From: Scalesia atractyloides
Taxonomy: Eukaryota > Streptophyta > Magnoliopsida > Asterales > Asteraceae
DNA: 64,000 bases
Direction of reading: 5' to 3'
NCBI GenBank assembly: GCA_947069175.1
Contig: CAMTDV010000017.1
Coordinates: 49,175,137 to 49,239,136, forward strand
Shown here: piece by piece, positions 1 to 9,369 of the stretch
How positions within the stretch are numbered: position 1 is the stretch's first letter
How the letters are laid out: each line of letters opens with the position of its first letter
Position numbers and translations under genes: made by a program
The notes under the pieces: model-generated
Database searches by the model: none
Told to the model about the DNA's origin: nothing
The model's input: only the letters and a program-made list of their open reading frames with translations

Positions 1-223
1 ACATCAACTTCACACGCTTACTCAACATGATTAAAGGAAAGAAGGCTACACATGTCCTCTTAACAGAAAATTAAAGACCAGGGTGCCGCCTATTCTTAAA
101 TGAGGAGGGAGAATACGACAATTTTTAGTTCTAAATGAATCTGACACCATATCTCGAAGTGGAGTAGAATCGGTATAATCAAGATCTTAACCAGTGAAAA
201 CATTTAAGGCATGTACTTATTGT

Positions 224-234
224 CTTTAAATAGA
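224..234 (+). promoter_or_regulatory. TATA-like box upstream of the A' third ORF
   Basis: The string CTTTAAATAGA lies about 143 bases before the ATG at 377. A C/A/T-rich stretch resembling a plant 5'UTR follows it. The rest of 1-376 shows no coding potential that I can support. The arrangement parallels the TATA boxes in front of the related third ORFs at 2755, 17818 and 31141. The promoter role is inferred. Confidence 0.45.
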
Positions 235-376
235 CACACACTTACTCATACATTTTCACCTGAAAACTTTTTGAAACACTCATCTTCTTCACTTAACACA
301 CACAACCACCACGGAAAGAATTGATAGCGATCAATTCCCTCTGCCTTACTTCCAAAGGCACAATGCAAGAGTAAGG

Positions 377-1144
377 ATGAACGATGATCCAAGATATGTA
401 AATTGCTCCACCATCCTGAACATGCTACTGAGCAGTCCAATAGCTTTTGCTCTTTCCATGCACGTTCAAGTGTTTCCGGAAATTCTTCAAGAGTTTTGGA
501 AGTCTGCACGACTGGTTGTAGATGATGGAAGGCTGACCACCATTTCAGGGTGGGTGATGGGCAATAGGCTCATTTGCTTAAATGATCACACTATCAGGGA
601 AGCTCTCTTGCTAAGAGATGACTGTCCTCCAACCACCTTCTCCTTGGCAGACAGGCATACTACCTTGGCTGTGATGGGATACCTTGATCCTCAAGGAAGA
701 GTCCCCATCTTCAAAAGCGGGTTCATTGAACCTTGGCAGTTTCTGGTAACCCAGTTTGCCTTTTGCTTTACGAGGAAGCCTCAAGTTGGTATGAGATTAC
801 TCTTAAGGATAATGGATCCTCTCCATGCCTTAGTAAATCATCTCTCCTACAACTACTCTTCTTATCTAATGAATGACTTTAGGGCCAACTTACTGTGAGG
901 TCGTCCTTTCCTCATCTACCCAAGGTTCTTGATGAAAATAATAACCTCTCAACTGTACTTTGGAGGAGTTCCTGCATCATATATCAGAGAAAGAATGCTT
1001 GTTCAGGAGGAACAACACATTGCTGCCCTCATACCAACAGACGGCAACACATGGCATGAAACACTTCTATGGGAAATGGTGCAGATCATCTATGGAGATG
1101 GAGATTTTGGAAATGACGATCTTAGCGATGAAGAGATAGTTTAA
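377..1144 (+). pseudogene. A' third ORF of a copia-type element, N-terminal module, frameshifted
   Basis: The reading frame from the ATG at 377 runs 173 codons and stops at 898. A second frame then carries on to 1144, so one frameshift is likely around 790-930. Visible motifs are SPIAFAL, EILQEFWKSARL, then a stretch ending IREALLL, and a later YPRFL. These match, in the same order, the N-terminal module of the third ORFs of A, B, C and D in this window. The end is acidic (DDLSDEEIV). No transmembrane segment or enzyme motif is seen. The piece lacks the coiled-coil middle and the C-terminal module, so it is a truncated relative. Whether it belongs to the same insertion as element A or to a separate fragment is not resolved. 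Function unknown. Confidence 0.6.
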
Positions 1145-1192
1145 CTTTTCTTTGTTTTTCGTTTTAGATGTTTATATTTCTTGTACTTAATT

Positions 1193-1238
<46 letters not shown>

Positions 1239-1239
1239 T
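1193..1239. repeat. (AC)n(AT)n compound microsatellite
   Basis: An uninterrupted AC run passes directly into an AT run. It separates the A' ORF remnant from the 30-bp tandem array. Confidence 0.97.
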
Positions 1240-1250
1240 ATTTTGGTTGA

Positions 1251-1500
1251 GGGGGAATTTCTGATGAGATCAAAGATCCAGGGGGAATTTCTGATGAGAT
1301 CAGGAATCCAGGGGGAATTTCTGATAAGATCAGGAATGCAGGGAGAATTTCTGATGAGATCAAAGATCCAGGGGAAATTTCTAATGAGATCAAAGATTTA
1401 GGGGGAATTTGTGACGAGATCAGAAATCCAGGGGGAATTTCTAATAAGATCAAAGATCCAGGGGGAATTTCTGATAACCACAACATTTCAGGAAGAATTT
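1251..1500 (+). repeat. Tandem array of a 30-bp unit containing a purine-tract-like block
   Basis: Units start exactly every 30 bases at 1251, 1281, 1311, 1341, 1371, 1401, 1431 and 1461, with a decayed partial unit from 1491. The unit begins GGGGGAATTTCTGATGAGAT and continues with a variable CAAAGATCCA-like part. Each unit starts with a G5-A2 block preceded by A. This resembles the polypurine tract before the LTR at 6394 (AGGGGGAAA). The TCTGAT/ATCA words also match the palindrome of element A. Confidence 0.93.
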
Positions 1501-1667
1501 ATGATAATATCATAAAAACTCTCATGAGATCACAATTTTCAGGAACTGCTGATGTTTTAAAAGATAAGAGGAAACCTTGAAGAAATTTTTGTCAAAAGAA
1601 TGAAAACATTTCAAAACAAGAAGGTTAAATAAAGGGAGATGAAGATATGTTGATTAAAACAATTTTT

Positions 1668-1795
1668 TTCAAATGCAACATCTTTTCCTTGTTTCAAATG
1701 CAATAACTTTTTCTTGTTTCAAATGCAACAACTTTTTCTTTATTCAAATGCAACAACTTTTTCTTGTTTCAAATACAACATCTGTTTCTGATTCT
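1668..1795 (+). repeat. Short tandem repeat, about 25 bp, five units
   Basis: The unit is close to TTTCAAATGCAACAACTTTT and is repeated about five times with small changes. An outlier copy lies near 1897. It creates a spurious short open frame. No function is visible. Confidence 0.9.
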
Positions 1796-1917
1796 TCTAA
1801 AAGATCAACCTTTTCTGATGAAAGTCTGACCACATCTGATGAAACCTTTCGAACAGACGATAGGAGATGAAAATTTGCGGATTAACAAGTTCTCAATTTA
1901 AATGCAACATCTTTTTC

Positions 1918-2160
1918 TACTATCATCAGAAAATCTGATCATTTTTATCAGAAAATCTGATCATTTCATCAAAAATTCTTAATCGTTGAAAATCAGAAAA
2001 TCAGATCATTTTTATGAGAAAAACACTCTTAATCATTGATCATCAGAAAATCTGATCATTTTTATCAGAAAACCTGATCATTTTATCAGAAAATCTGATC
2101 ATTTTTATCAAAAAGTCTGATCATTTTTATCAGAAAATCTGATCTGTTTTATCAGAAAAA
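1918..2160. repeat. Palindrome array of element A (ATCAGA-AAA-TCTGAT)
   Basis: About eight copies of the 15-base palindrome, with arms ATCAGA and TCTGAT around AAA, stand every 20-50 bases with T-rich spacers. The first two are near 1925-1939 and 1947-1961. Some copies have one changed base. Related words (ATCTGATCAGAT at 6458-6469, and CATCAGATTCTGAT and CATCAGAAATCTGG near 6624-6655) occur in the U3 of the LTR of A, upstream of its TATA box. The array sits upstream of the third-ORF promoter at 2653-2710. Confidence 0.9.
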
Positions 2161-2400
2161 TTCTTAATCATTATTTGAAGACACTCCAAATCAATGTAAG
2201 TATCTCGGAAGAATTTCTACTCACTTTCTTTTTCTCTCTCTCTAAAAAAAATCCCTGTTGTCCATCTACTTGAATAGAAAGTCAATAGAAAATCAACAGA
2301 AGTCCACTTAACAATCTGCTGAAGAAAAAGTCAACAGAAAACTGAAGATCCAGAGTTTTGAGTTTTTGACTTACAGAAAAGGGGGAAGAAAGAGTCAAGA

Positions 2401-2535
2401 AAAAGTGAAGATTGGCGGTTAGCAGGAAGAAAGAAAACAAGTGGACCACTATTCAAAAACGTGGACCCACTTGTGCAAGTGGACCACTCTTCAAAAATGT
2501 GGACCCACTTGTGCAAAAGTGAAGATTGGCGGTTA
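2401..2535 (+). repeat. Nested direct duplications upstream of the ORF promoter
   Basis: A 38-base unit (2438-2475 and 2476-2513) beginning CAAGTGGACCACT is duplicated in tandem. The pair is itself flanked by two copies of AAGTGAAGATTGGCGGTTA, at about 2402-2421 and 2517-2535. This may be an upstream regulatory block, but no known element is recognised. Confidence 0.85.
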
Positions 2536-2652
2536 AAAGGCACCAATAGAAGAAAAGATAAAATCAAAAAAATTTTTAAACAGTTTTTTTTAGATAACCC
2601 AAAGGTGTCAGCATTAAACATATATTCAATGGGTTATTAACACAGTTAATCA

Positions 2653-2710
2653 CCAATCACGTGGGACAACAAAACTTATATAAACTGACCCAGTACACAA
2701 TCTCTCACAT
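2653..2710 (+). promoter_or_regulatory. Compact Pol II-type promoter for the element A third ORF
   Basis: In order: a CCAAT box (about 2653-2657), a G-box CACGTG (2658-2663) and a TATA box TTATATAAA (2676-2684). A start region around 2705-2710 and a C/T/A-rich leader follow. The leader ends CCCTAAAA directly before the ATG at 2755. The spacing is what is expected of a plant promoter with a roughly 45-nt leader. The promoter is internal to a retroelement, far from the LTR, so it would give a separate mRNA for the third ORF. Activity is inferred from motif order only. Confidence 0.65.
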
Positions 2711-2754
2711 TCACCTCCAAAAGTTTCAAGCTTTCAAAATTCCAAACCCTAAAA

Positions 2755-5700
2755 ATGACAACTTTGTTTCTACAAGCCAAAACCTCAAAATGCAACATCA
2801 TGTCTTCTTCCGGCTCCATGAACCTCAATATTCCAGCCGTGGAACATGAAGTTCCCCTTGTCAAGAAATCAAAATGGCTAGACACAGAGAAAAAGAACAA
2901 CCTAGCTCTCAATACTGATCATGGGCAGCATGATGAAAGGGTCAGAATTCTTGTAGAGTTTTTGATCAATTGTCCTATAAAATATGCTTTAACAGGAGGC
3001 TAGGAAGTTCCTCAACAAATCCTGCAGCAAACAGTGCATACAACAGAGAAGTCAGGAACATAATTAACTGCACATGTGTGGGGCAACATCAGAATCACTG
3101 TCAATGAAGAAAATATCAGAAGATGGCTGGAGATCCCTGAAAAACAAGATTATCACATCCCTCCAGTCAAAGAAGAACTCTTGGCGGTATTCAAAAACCT
3201 TGGGTACAAGGCCCCAATCACTCTAATTAGCCAGTTCAAAAGAAAGGAACTGCCAGAACTTTGGCAAGTCTTTATGGATATAATCAACAGCTGTCTCACT
3301 GGGAAGATAGGAGGTGCTGATCAAACAACATGTATGGGCTGGTAAAGGGTGAAGATGTAGATTATGCCAAAGAAATCTTTTCACTATTGAAAATCAGCAT
3401 ATTCACCCATAAAGGAAGAACAAGAACACATCTTCCACATGCACGATTTTGGTCAATCATCATAACAAAAGTTTTTGCTGAAAGAAACATGGAAGTCCCT
3501 ACTCATGATATAGTGTGGAAACCAGTGGTGATGACTCCATGAACTGCTGCAGCAAGTGCTTGGGCCCTTCCCAGTGATCTTCCTTCCCTGCCACAAAGTA
3601 TGATGAAGGTGATTCCTGCAGACTCACCCTTTATCAAAAGGCATGAGGAATTGATCATGCCAACAAGACCAGATGATTGTGGATCAAGAATGGTGTCTAC
3701 ATCAGTGGCTGGTGACAAAAATATTGCTGAGGAGTATGGAACAAATGAAGAATCTGATGAAGTCTCATCCATTAAAGATGAAGCGACTGATTCAGACTCA
3801 ATGCTAGCCGGAGAAGGTCAACACATGATACTCTTGAAACAGGTACACACCTTGAATCAAACCCTGATCTTAATTTTACAAAACCAACATTTTTGATGAA
3901 ATCTCATCAGAATCTGTTGAGGCTGATTTTGAAATAAGAACAAGAGTACCTAATGTTGAAGCCCAATTGGGTATGAACTTGAGCATCAACTCCAAATCTG
4001 ATTAGGAGGAGGTTGAAACTGCGACAAGTGGAGAACATCCACTTGATCAGAGATAACTGTTGGATACTTTGTGTTATCCTAGAACTCAAGGGGAACATTC
4101 CAAAAGGATTGTTCAAGGATTTGAGGAAATCCAGGAAATGCCTGTGGTGCATGATTCTGGTAGGAAACCTATGAATTGGTCTTATGATCAAGACATGTGA
4201 TTTCCTGAAATAGCAAGAAATGTGTTTTTTGCTGGTATGTTAGCAGGAACATCTATTATTCCAAATGACCCATTTACAACCAATCTTGAATCAACATTGA
4301 AAAAGGTGATAGAGGATGTAATGAATCAGGAGAGAAAATCTCATCTTGAAGAAAAACTGGATAATCTGTTGAATGAGATGAAGCAACAGAAATCTAACAT
4401 CAGAAATTTGTCAGAATCTGTTGAATCCATCAGAAAGCAATCAGAAGCAAACACAGACAAATTGAACAAACTGCAAGAATCTCCAGTCACCTCTCAAGAT
4501 GTGAAGAAGATCTCTCATGAATTTTAGAAACTGGCTGAGGAATTCAGAGCTATGAAAGAAAAGATGTAAGAACTTGTGAAGACAAAAGGAAATGCTGAAT
4601 CAAGAACTGCAACATAGAGTCTGTCAGGTATTGCAGAAAACTTCACAAAAGTGGAGGAAAAGCTGAAGGAAGTTGAGAAGAACAATGATCTGATGGTGCA
4701 TTTATTAAAAGAACAAATGCAGAACTGGAGCAAAAGCAAAACAGAACTACAGGGGCAGATGGCAAGCATTAGAGAAGAAAGTGCTACTAACACAAAGCTG
4801 ACTGAAGATGTAAAAGATCTATTAAAGAGACTCTGTGTTAATATTGCACAAGCAACTAAGGCGAGCTTACCAGATTTGTTGAAACAGATTCATGAAGAAG
4901 AGAAATGCCTGGCACAACCCAGAAGGATGTACTCAAAGAAACTCCAACTGCGTTAACAAAACCTCTTTTCAGAATACCAGCTCCTGTACCAATCAAACCA
5001 AAAGACTCAACTGAATCTCCACAAAGGACAATGAGTCCTTTCCCTCTTCCACCTCATCGTACCTCTACCTCTAGAGAAACAACCTTAATCTTACACCCCT
5101 CAACACAAACTCAATCATCACCTCAATTAGCACCAATTCAACCAAAAGACATTCAACCACCACTACAACAATCTCAAACACAAACAGAACCATGATTAAG
5201 AACAAGAGCTCAACACATAACTCAGTCCTCATCCAGAGACAAAAAGAAAGGAAAAGAAATTGCTGAACCCACTCTTTCAAGTCAAACTGAATTCAACAAA
5301 CAATGTATATCTGGAGAGAAAAGAAAATGGGAAGAAAGTGGTCATACTTCCTCACAGAAGCCTACTGTGATTCCAACAGAAGATCCAAACATTACAAGAA
5401 TCATACAAACCGTGGATGACCATGAAGTACTCTTTCCAAAGGTTGTTTGAAAGGAATATTACAGAAAAGACGATGAACCTCTTCCTAGCTAGATGGACCC
5501 AATCAGTAGAAATGCCCTCACAATGATAGGCAACAGACAAGAAGGACGTCTCTGGGGGAAATACAGAAATCCCATCAAGAGTGTACACATCACAGACAGA
5601 TCAGTCAAAACTCCTCTCAAAGGTGTATGGCATCAAAACATTTATCACATCAGGAGAGAAGATGGTGAAGAACAACAGGTCCTTGACAGTCAAATTATGG

Positions 5701-6237
5701 AACGTCTGCATCCACTAGATATAGTTAAGCTAAGAAGAATGTATGCACAAGAATCAATGAGAAAAAGAGAAAACAGAAAAGCACTTCATAGCTTTCAGAA
5801 CGTGGAAGGGAGATAGCAACCAACATAAGCCAAGCAGATTTTGACCTATTCCTTTGCTACAAACACTTGGTCAATGGCAAACCTCTGATCACAGCACCAA
5901 ACACTGAAACCCCTGAAGCAATGAAGGATGCCAGAACAGGTAGCATTGTTGAAACACCTGAGCTAGCAATGATCTATAAAGACGAAGAATGGAGAAAAGT
6001 GTTCAGAGTTAATGAAATATGTAAGTTTTCAAACAGAACTTTGACTTAAATTAAAGAGATCATGAGGAAAAGCAGGAACATAAGAAAAATAAGAAGAAAG
6101 AGCACTTGGTGAAACAGATTGAAGACATCATTGATGACTGGATTTAAGATAGGGAGTACGTAAAAACCATGTATGAGGAATGCAGGCAATCAATCCCTCG
6201 GAAGTGGAAGCCCAGCATGAACGATTTTTATTATTGA
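2755..6237 (+). pseudogene. Element A third ORF, many stops and frameshifts
   Basis: Start chosen at the ATG at 2755, just after the promoter and the CCCTAAAA leader. The N-terminal module is visible as INCPIKYALTGG, then an ITVNEENIRRWLEI stretch. It is interrupted by a stop near 3001 and by others. A long coiled-coil region rich in Glu, Lys and Gln follows at about 4222-4956. Next come a Pro/Thr/Gln-rich linker (4905-5195) and a basic C-terminal module (about 5493-6230) with an IYHIRREDGE stretch and an HPLDIVKLRRMY stretch. The frame ends with a TGA at 6235-6237, about 150 bases before the purine tract. No membrane segment or protease, RT or integrase motif is seen. It occupies the env-like slot of Sireviruses but shows no envelope signature. 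Confidence 0.7.
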
Positions 6238-6383
6238 ATTTATCAAGACAATGATTACTATGGTCGAACAATTTTTCTTTGAATTGTTTGTTTGAAAATT
6301 GTTTAAGTGGTTGTTTTTGTTTTATCTTGCATTTCTGATTGTAAGTTTTTGGTTGTATGTTCTTCATTTTACTTACAATAATT

Positions 6384-6393
6384 AGGGGGAAAT
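6384..6393 (+). other. Polypurine tract of element A
   Basis: AGGGGGAAAT directly precedes the TG of the LTR at 6394, as expected for the plus-strand primer site. Confidence 0.8.
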
Positions 6394-7162
6394 TGTTAGG
6401 AAACTTTATGTGTAAGTTTAAAGTATTGAAGAAAATTGAAGAAAGAGAGTCTGATCAATCTGATCAGATCTGATGAAGAAGAAGTCAAAGGATCAAGTCA
6501 ACAGAAGATACATGATCATAGGCCATAAGAAGAAGCATCTGAATCAGATATGATGAGAATATCTTTGTCTAAGTGTTCGAAGAAAGGATCAGAAAAGATC
6601 TGATTAACTGATGAAACCTCATCAGATTCTGATAAGAAGTCATCAGAAATCTGGTGACCAATCATAATGTCCACTTGCATTTGAAGATAAGGTAACTCAG
6701 TTGAAGGACATTTATGATACAAGTGGAAGTAGTAAGCATGACATATGAAACGATCTGCCACTATAAACACTTGCATGAATAAACAATTGTGTATTCATTC
6801 CAATTGTTCTCTATAAATAGAGATCACCAAACCGAAGATCGATGGAGCAGAGCATTGCAAGTATTACAACTTACATACTCCATTGCCCTTCACTCCCACA
6901 GAATTCTTAAGCATTGTTTTGTATTAGAAAATAACTTTTCAATCATCTTTTATAATCTTTCAAAAGTGATATAAACTTGAAAATTCTGTATCTCTGTTTC
7001 TTACAAGTTAATTTCTAATTCCGCACATTATTTTCATATAAAGTTGAAATCAACTTGCCATTTTAAGTCAAAGCATTGTTCTCTGAGACCAACACCTCAT
7101 TAAAAGTAGGCTATCTGTGATTAAAAGTCACATAAAAACATGAACTTAAACCATAACGAACA
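6394..7162 (+). mobile_element. 3' LTR of copia-type element A
   Basis: Begins TGTTAGGAAAC after the purine tract and is taken to end at ACGAACA (7162). The 3' end is approximate because the other LTR lies outside the window and no target duplication can be checked. U3 is rich in CTGAT/ATCAG words, the element's palindrome vocabulary. A TATA box lies at 6811-6820. Confidence 0.7.
6811..6820 (+). promoter_or_regulatory. TATA box of the element A LTR
   Basis: CTATAAATAG lies in the LTR, downstream of the ATCAGA/TCTGAT words at 6458-6660. It is the likely start of the genomic transcript. Confidence 0.7.
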
Positions 7163-8220
7163 CCGGTTTTCGACCACGTATCAGTAATCAAGTATCCGTT
7201 GGCTCAGTTACTGTTTGTAGTTACTGTTTGTTCAGTCTGTTAAGGCTGTAAAACATCCCATCTTTTTAAGTTTGGCGTTTTTTTATTTAATGGCGTTTTA
7301 TAGATAAATATTCAAACTAAAACTTTAGTGTTTAGAGAAGTTTTTATTAGCTGGAAAGTAGATAACAAACCATTGAAAATGATACCAAATGAAAAAAGAC
7401 AGGAAAGAAAAAAAATTAAAAAATGCTAATAAAATTTATTTTCCAAATCTTCACTGCTATCAGTCTCTTTTTCTTGAACTTTTTTGTCCTCCGAACGTTT
7501 TATATCCTTTGTATTCCTTAATTTTTTCCTACACAGTTGAAACGCCACGCTCTAGACGAAGCTGATTGTTCATTGGCGTTTTTGGTTTTGTGATGATATG
7601 CTGTTGTTGGGTTGTTGGGGGGGGGGGGGTGGTGGTTCTTTGGATGTTGGAAAGATAGACCGATGCCATGTTTTGTCAATGCTAATATTGGGGTGTAATT
7701 TTGAGTGGGCTTCTCGCTTGATGTCTAAAATAGCGTTTATACATGCTATCATCCTCATGCTCATTACACTCCACACCATTTAATAATGGAGTCCAAAATA
7801 GCATTTACACTGGCATAGGTCTCTTCTTCCTATCCAAACCTTCCTCGTGTTCAAAGCTACAAAGTGAGATGTTATCGTCACTATAGCCGTTTTACGAGGA
7901 ATTGTCCATCTCATTCAGTAGAAGTTTATGGGTGTGACAAAGAGAACCGCGGTGTTTTAAGTGAATATTTTTGACAGAAAACATGGCATTTTAAGTGAAG
8001 AGTTTGATAAGAGAACATGGCGTGTATAGTGAATAATTTCCTGAGATATAATGTGTTATTAGTTGTGACTAAATGGATACTTAGATGTTTGTTTATATAA
8101 TAGTTTTTGGCGCGTAGTTTAGAGATTTTTATTTTAATAAATGGTAGTAATAAATGGTACTAATAAAATATACGTCTGTTCAGCTACTATTTTTGTAGGT
8201 TGTAGTTACTGTGTTGTTCA
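7163..8220. mobile_element. GGCGTTTT-rich repeat, unit 1 (unclassified DNA element)
   Basis: Non-coding, with several TGGCGTTTT/TGGCATTTT words in both orientations and a 13-G run at 7617-7629. Its start (TGTAGTTACTGTTTGTTCAG, then an AAAAC.TCCCATCTTT-like stretch and GTTTGGCGTTTT) is repeated in unit 2 at 38010. That copy joins directly to 8220 once element B is removed. A minus-strand acidic string (SSEDLEN) near 7440-7460 matches the C-terminus of the 174-aa ORF in unit 2, so unit 1 is a decayed copy of the same element. Motif-rich ends fit CACTA- or Mutator-like non-autonomous elements; the class is unresolved. A degenerate C..H..C string near 7868-7905 is too weak to call. Confidence 0.55.
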
Positions 8221-8672
8221 TGTTAGAACTTTTGAGATCGTTGATACTTGATTATCTAGGTTTTGGATAGTTTTATGTTATAGATAGTTCAGGGACTAGA
8301 AATGTAATTTTGGAAACCATTGTACTGGCCGGCGTAATTATGTGTCTGGCGTAATTATTAATTATGCTAGATGGCCAGACACTATATATGTTGCTTAATA
8401 GAAACCCTAGCTCCAAGGTTCTTGGACTAGTGATTTTGTTGATTTCTCTTGTGTTGTTGCCTTTGATCTTGTGCTTAATCCGAATATCCAGGTGCTTATA
8501 CTGATTAAATCCTTTGGGATAACAAATACAACACTAGTTGTTTGATCCAAATAAGAATCTTCATCTTCATCCTTTGATTTTTATTATCTTTGAACATTCA
8601 AACACCCAATCTATTGGTGTTTGTGTGTTAACAATCAAACAACTGTGATCCGTAGTAGATTTGGGACTCACA
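8221..8672 (+). repeat. 5' LTR of element B
   Basis: TGTTAGAACTTTTG to GGGACTCACA, 452 bp. Nearly the same sequence stands at 37538-38004. It is preceded by target duplication GTTCA (8216-8220) and followed within 4 bases by the primer site. Confidence 0.95.
8346..8399 (+). promoter_or_regulatory. LTR promoter of B: palindrome plus TATA
   Basis: A 25-base palindrome (arms CTGGCGTAATTA and TAATTATGCTAG, decayed here, perfect in the 3' LTR at 37676-37700) is followed 20 bases later by ACTATATAT (8391-8399). The same pairing recurs before the element's third ORF at 17140-17186. Confidence 0.7.
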
Positions 8673-8675
8673 ATT

Positions 8676-8687
8676 TGGTATCAGAGC
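8676..8687 (+). other. Primer-binding site of B (initiator Met tRNA)
   Basis: TGGTATCAGAGC is complementary to the 3' end of plant initiator-methionine tRNA, the standard copia primer. It lies 4 bases after the LTR end. Confidence 0.93.
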
Positions 8688-9369
8688 CTTTGTGCTCTTG
8701 ATTGTTTGATTTTTGTTGAGATTTTTCAAGATTTGAAGGTTTTTCAAAGGTTACTCAAAGTTTCAAAGTTTTTCAAATTTTTGGACTCAAAATGTTTTGA
8801 TTTGGTGAGATTAATCAGTGGGTTGTTGTTAATTAGTGTTTAGATAAACTTTTTGGTCATTTTGATACAAAGAAACATGGATTTTGAGTCGTTTTTGAGT
8901 GATTAGTGGGTTTTTGTTCGTGTTTAAACCCTGCTGGGCATAATTAATTTGAAGTCAACGTAGAACATTTTGAATATGGCGTAGATATTGTTGAATGTGT
9001 CATAGAACTCTTTAAAGACAACGTACTTGTCTTTGAAGATCGTGCAATTAACAAACACGCCGGATAAACACCAGCGTATTTGTTGATTCTCTGCGAAATA
9101 CAACCAACGTTTTTAACTCGAAGGCGACTTCGAAGTCAGTAATAAGGATCCTCAGCGACCTTATTACGGTGATCAACGAACTTAACAAGAATTATTGTTT
9201 GTTTTGTGTTTGCCAGCGGATTTAGCATGTTCGCCGGACCAAGTCTCAGAAATTATCAGCGAACTTATCCAGTGGATCTTAGTCTGACCAACGCATTTAA
9301 CCTCTGAAAACACTCTAGTCAGCGTAATTAACATCTGATCATAAACCTAAAATCAAATCCTTAATCAAA
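8688..9369 (+). other. Untranslated leader of B before gag
   Basis: No supported ORF. From 8937 to 9330 it is full of short words such as AGCGTATT, AACGTA, GCGTAATTAA and AGCGAA. The same vocabulary reappears in the putative intron at 17312-17783. No perfect palindrome is seen here, unlike the leaders of C and D. Confidence 0.6.

Noticed and set aside
1251..1500. CRISPR-like array (30-bp repeats)
   Set aside because: Units are contiguous with no spacers and the context is plant retroelement DNA.
2331..2621. Minus-strand 96-codon frame upstream of the A third ORF
   Set aside because: Overlaps direct duplications and the promoter region; no homologue in the other elements.
7598..7783. Small frame spanning a 13-G run, and a possible zinc-knuckle-like string near 7868-7905
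   Set aside because: The frame is created by the homopolymer; the C..H..C string lacks the CCHC spacing and any gag context.
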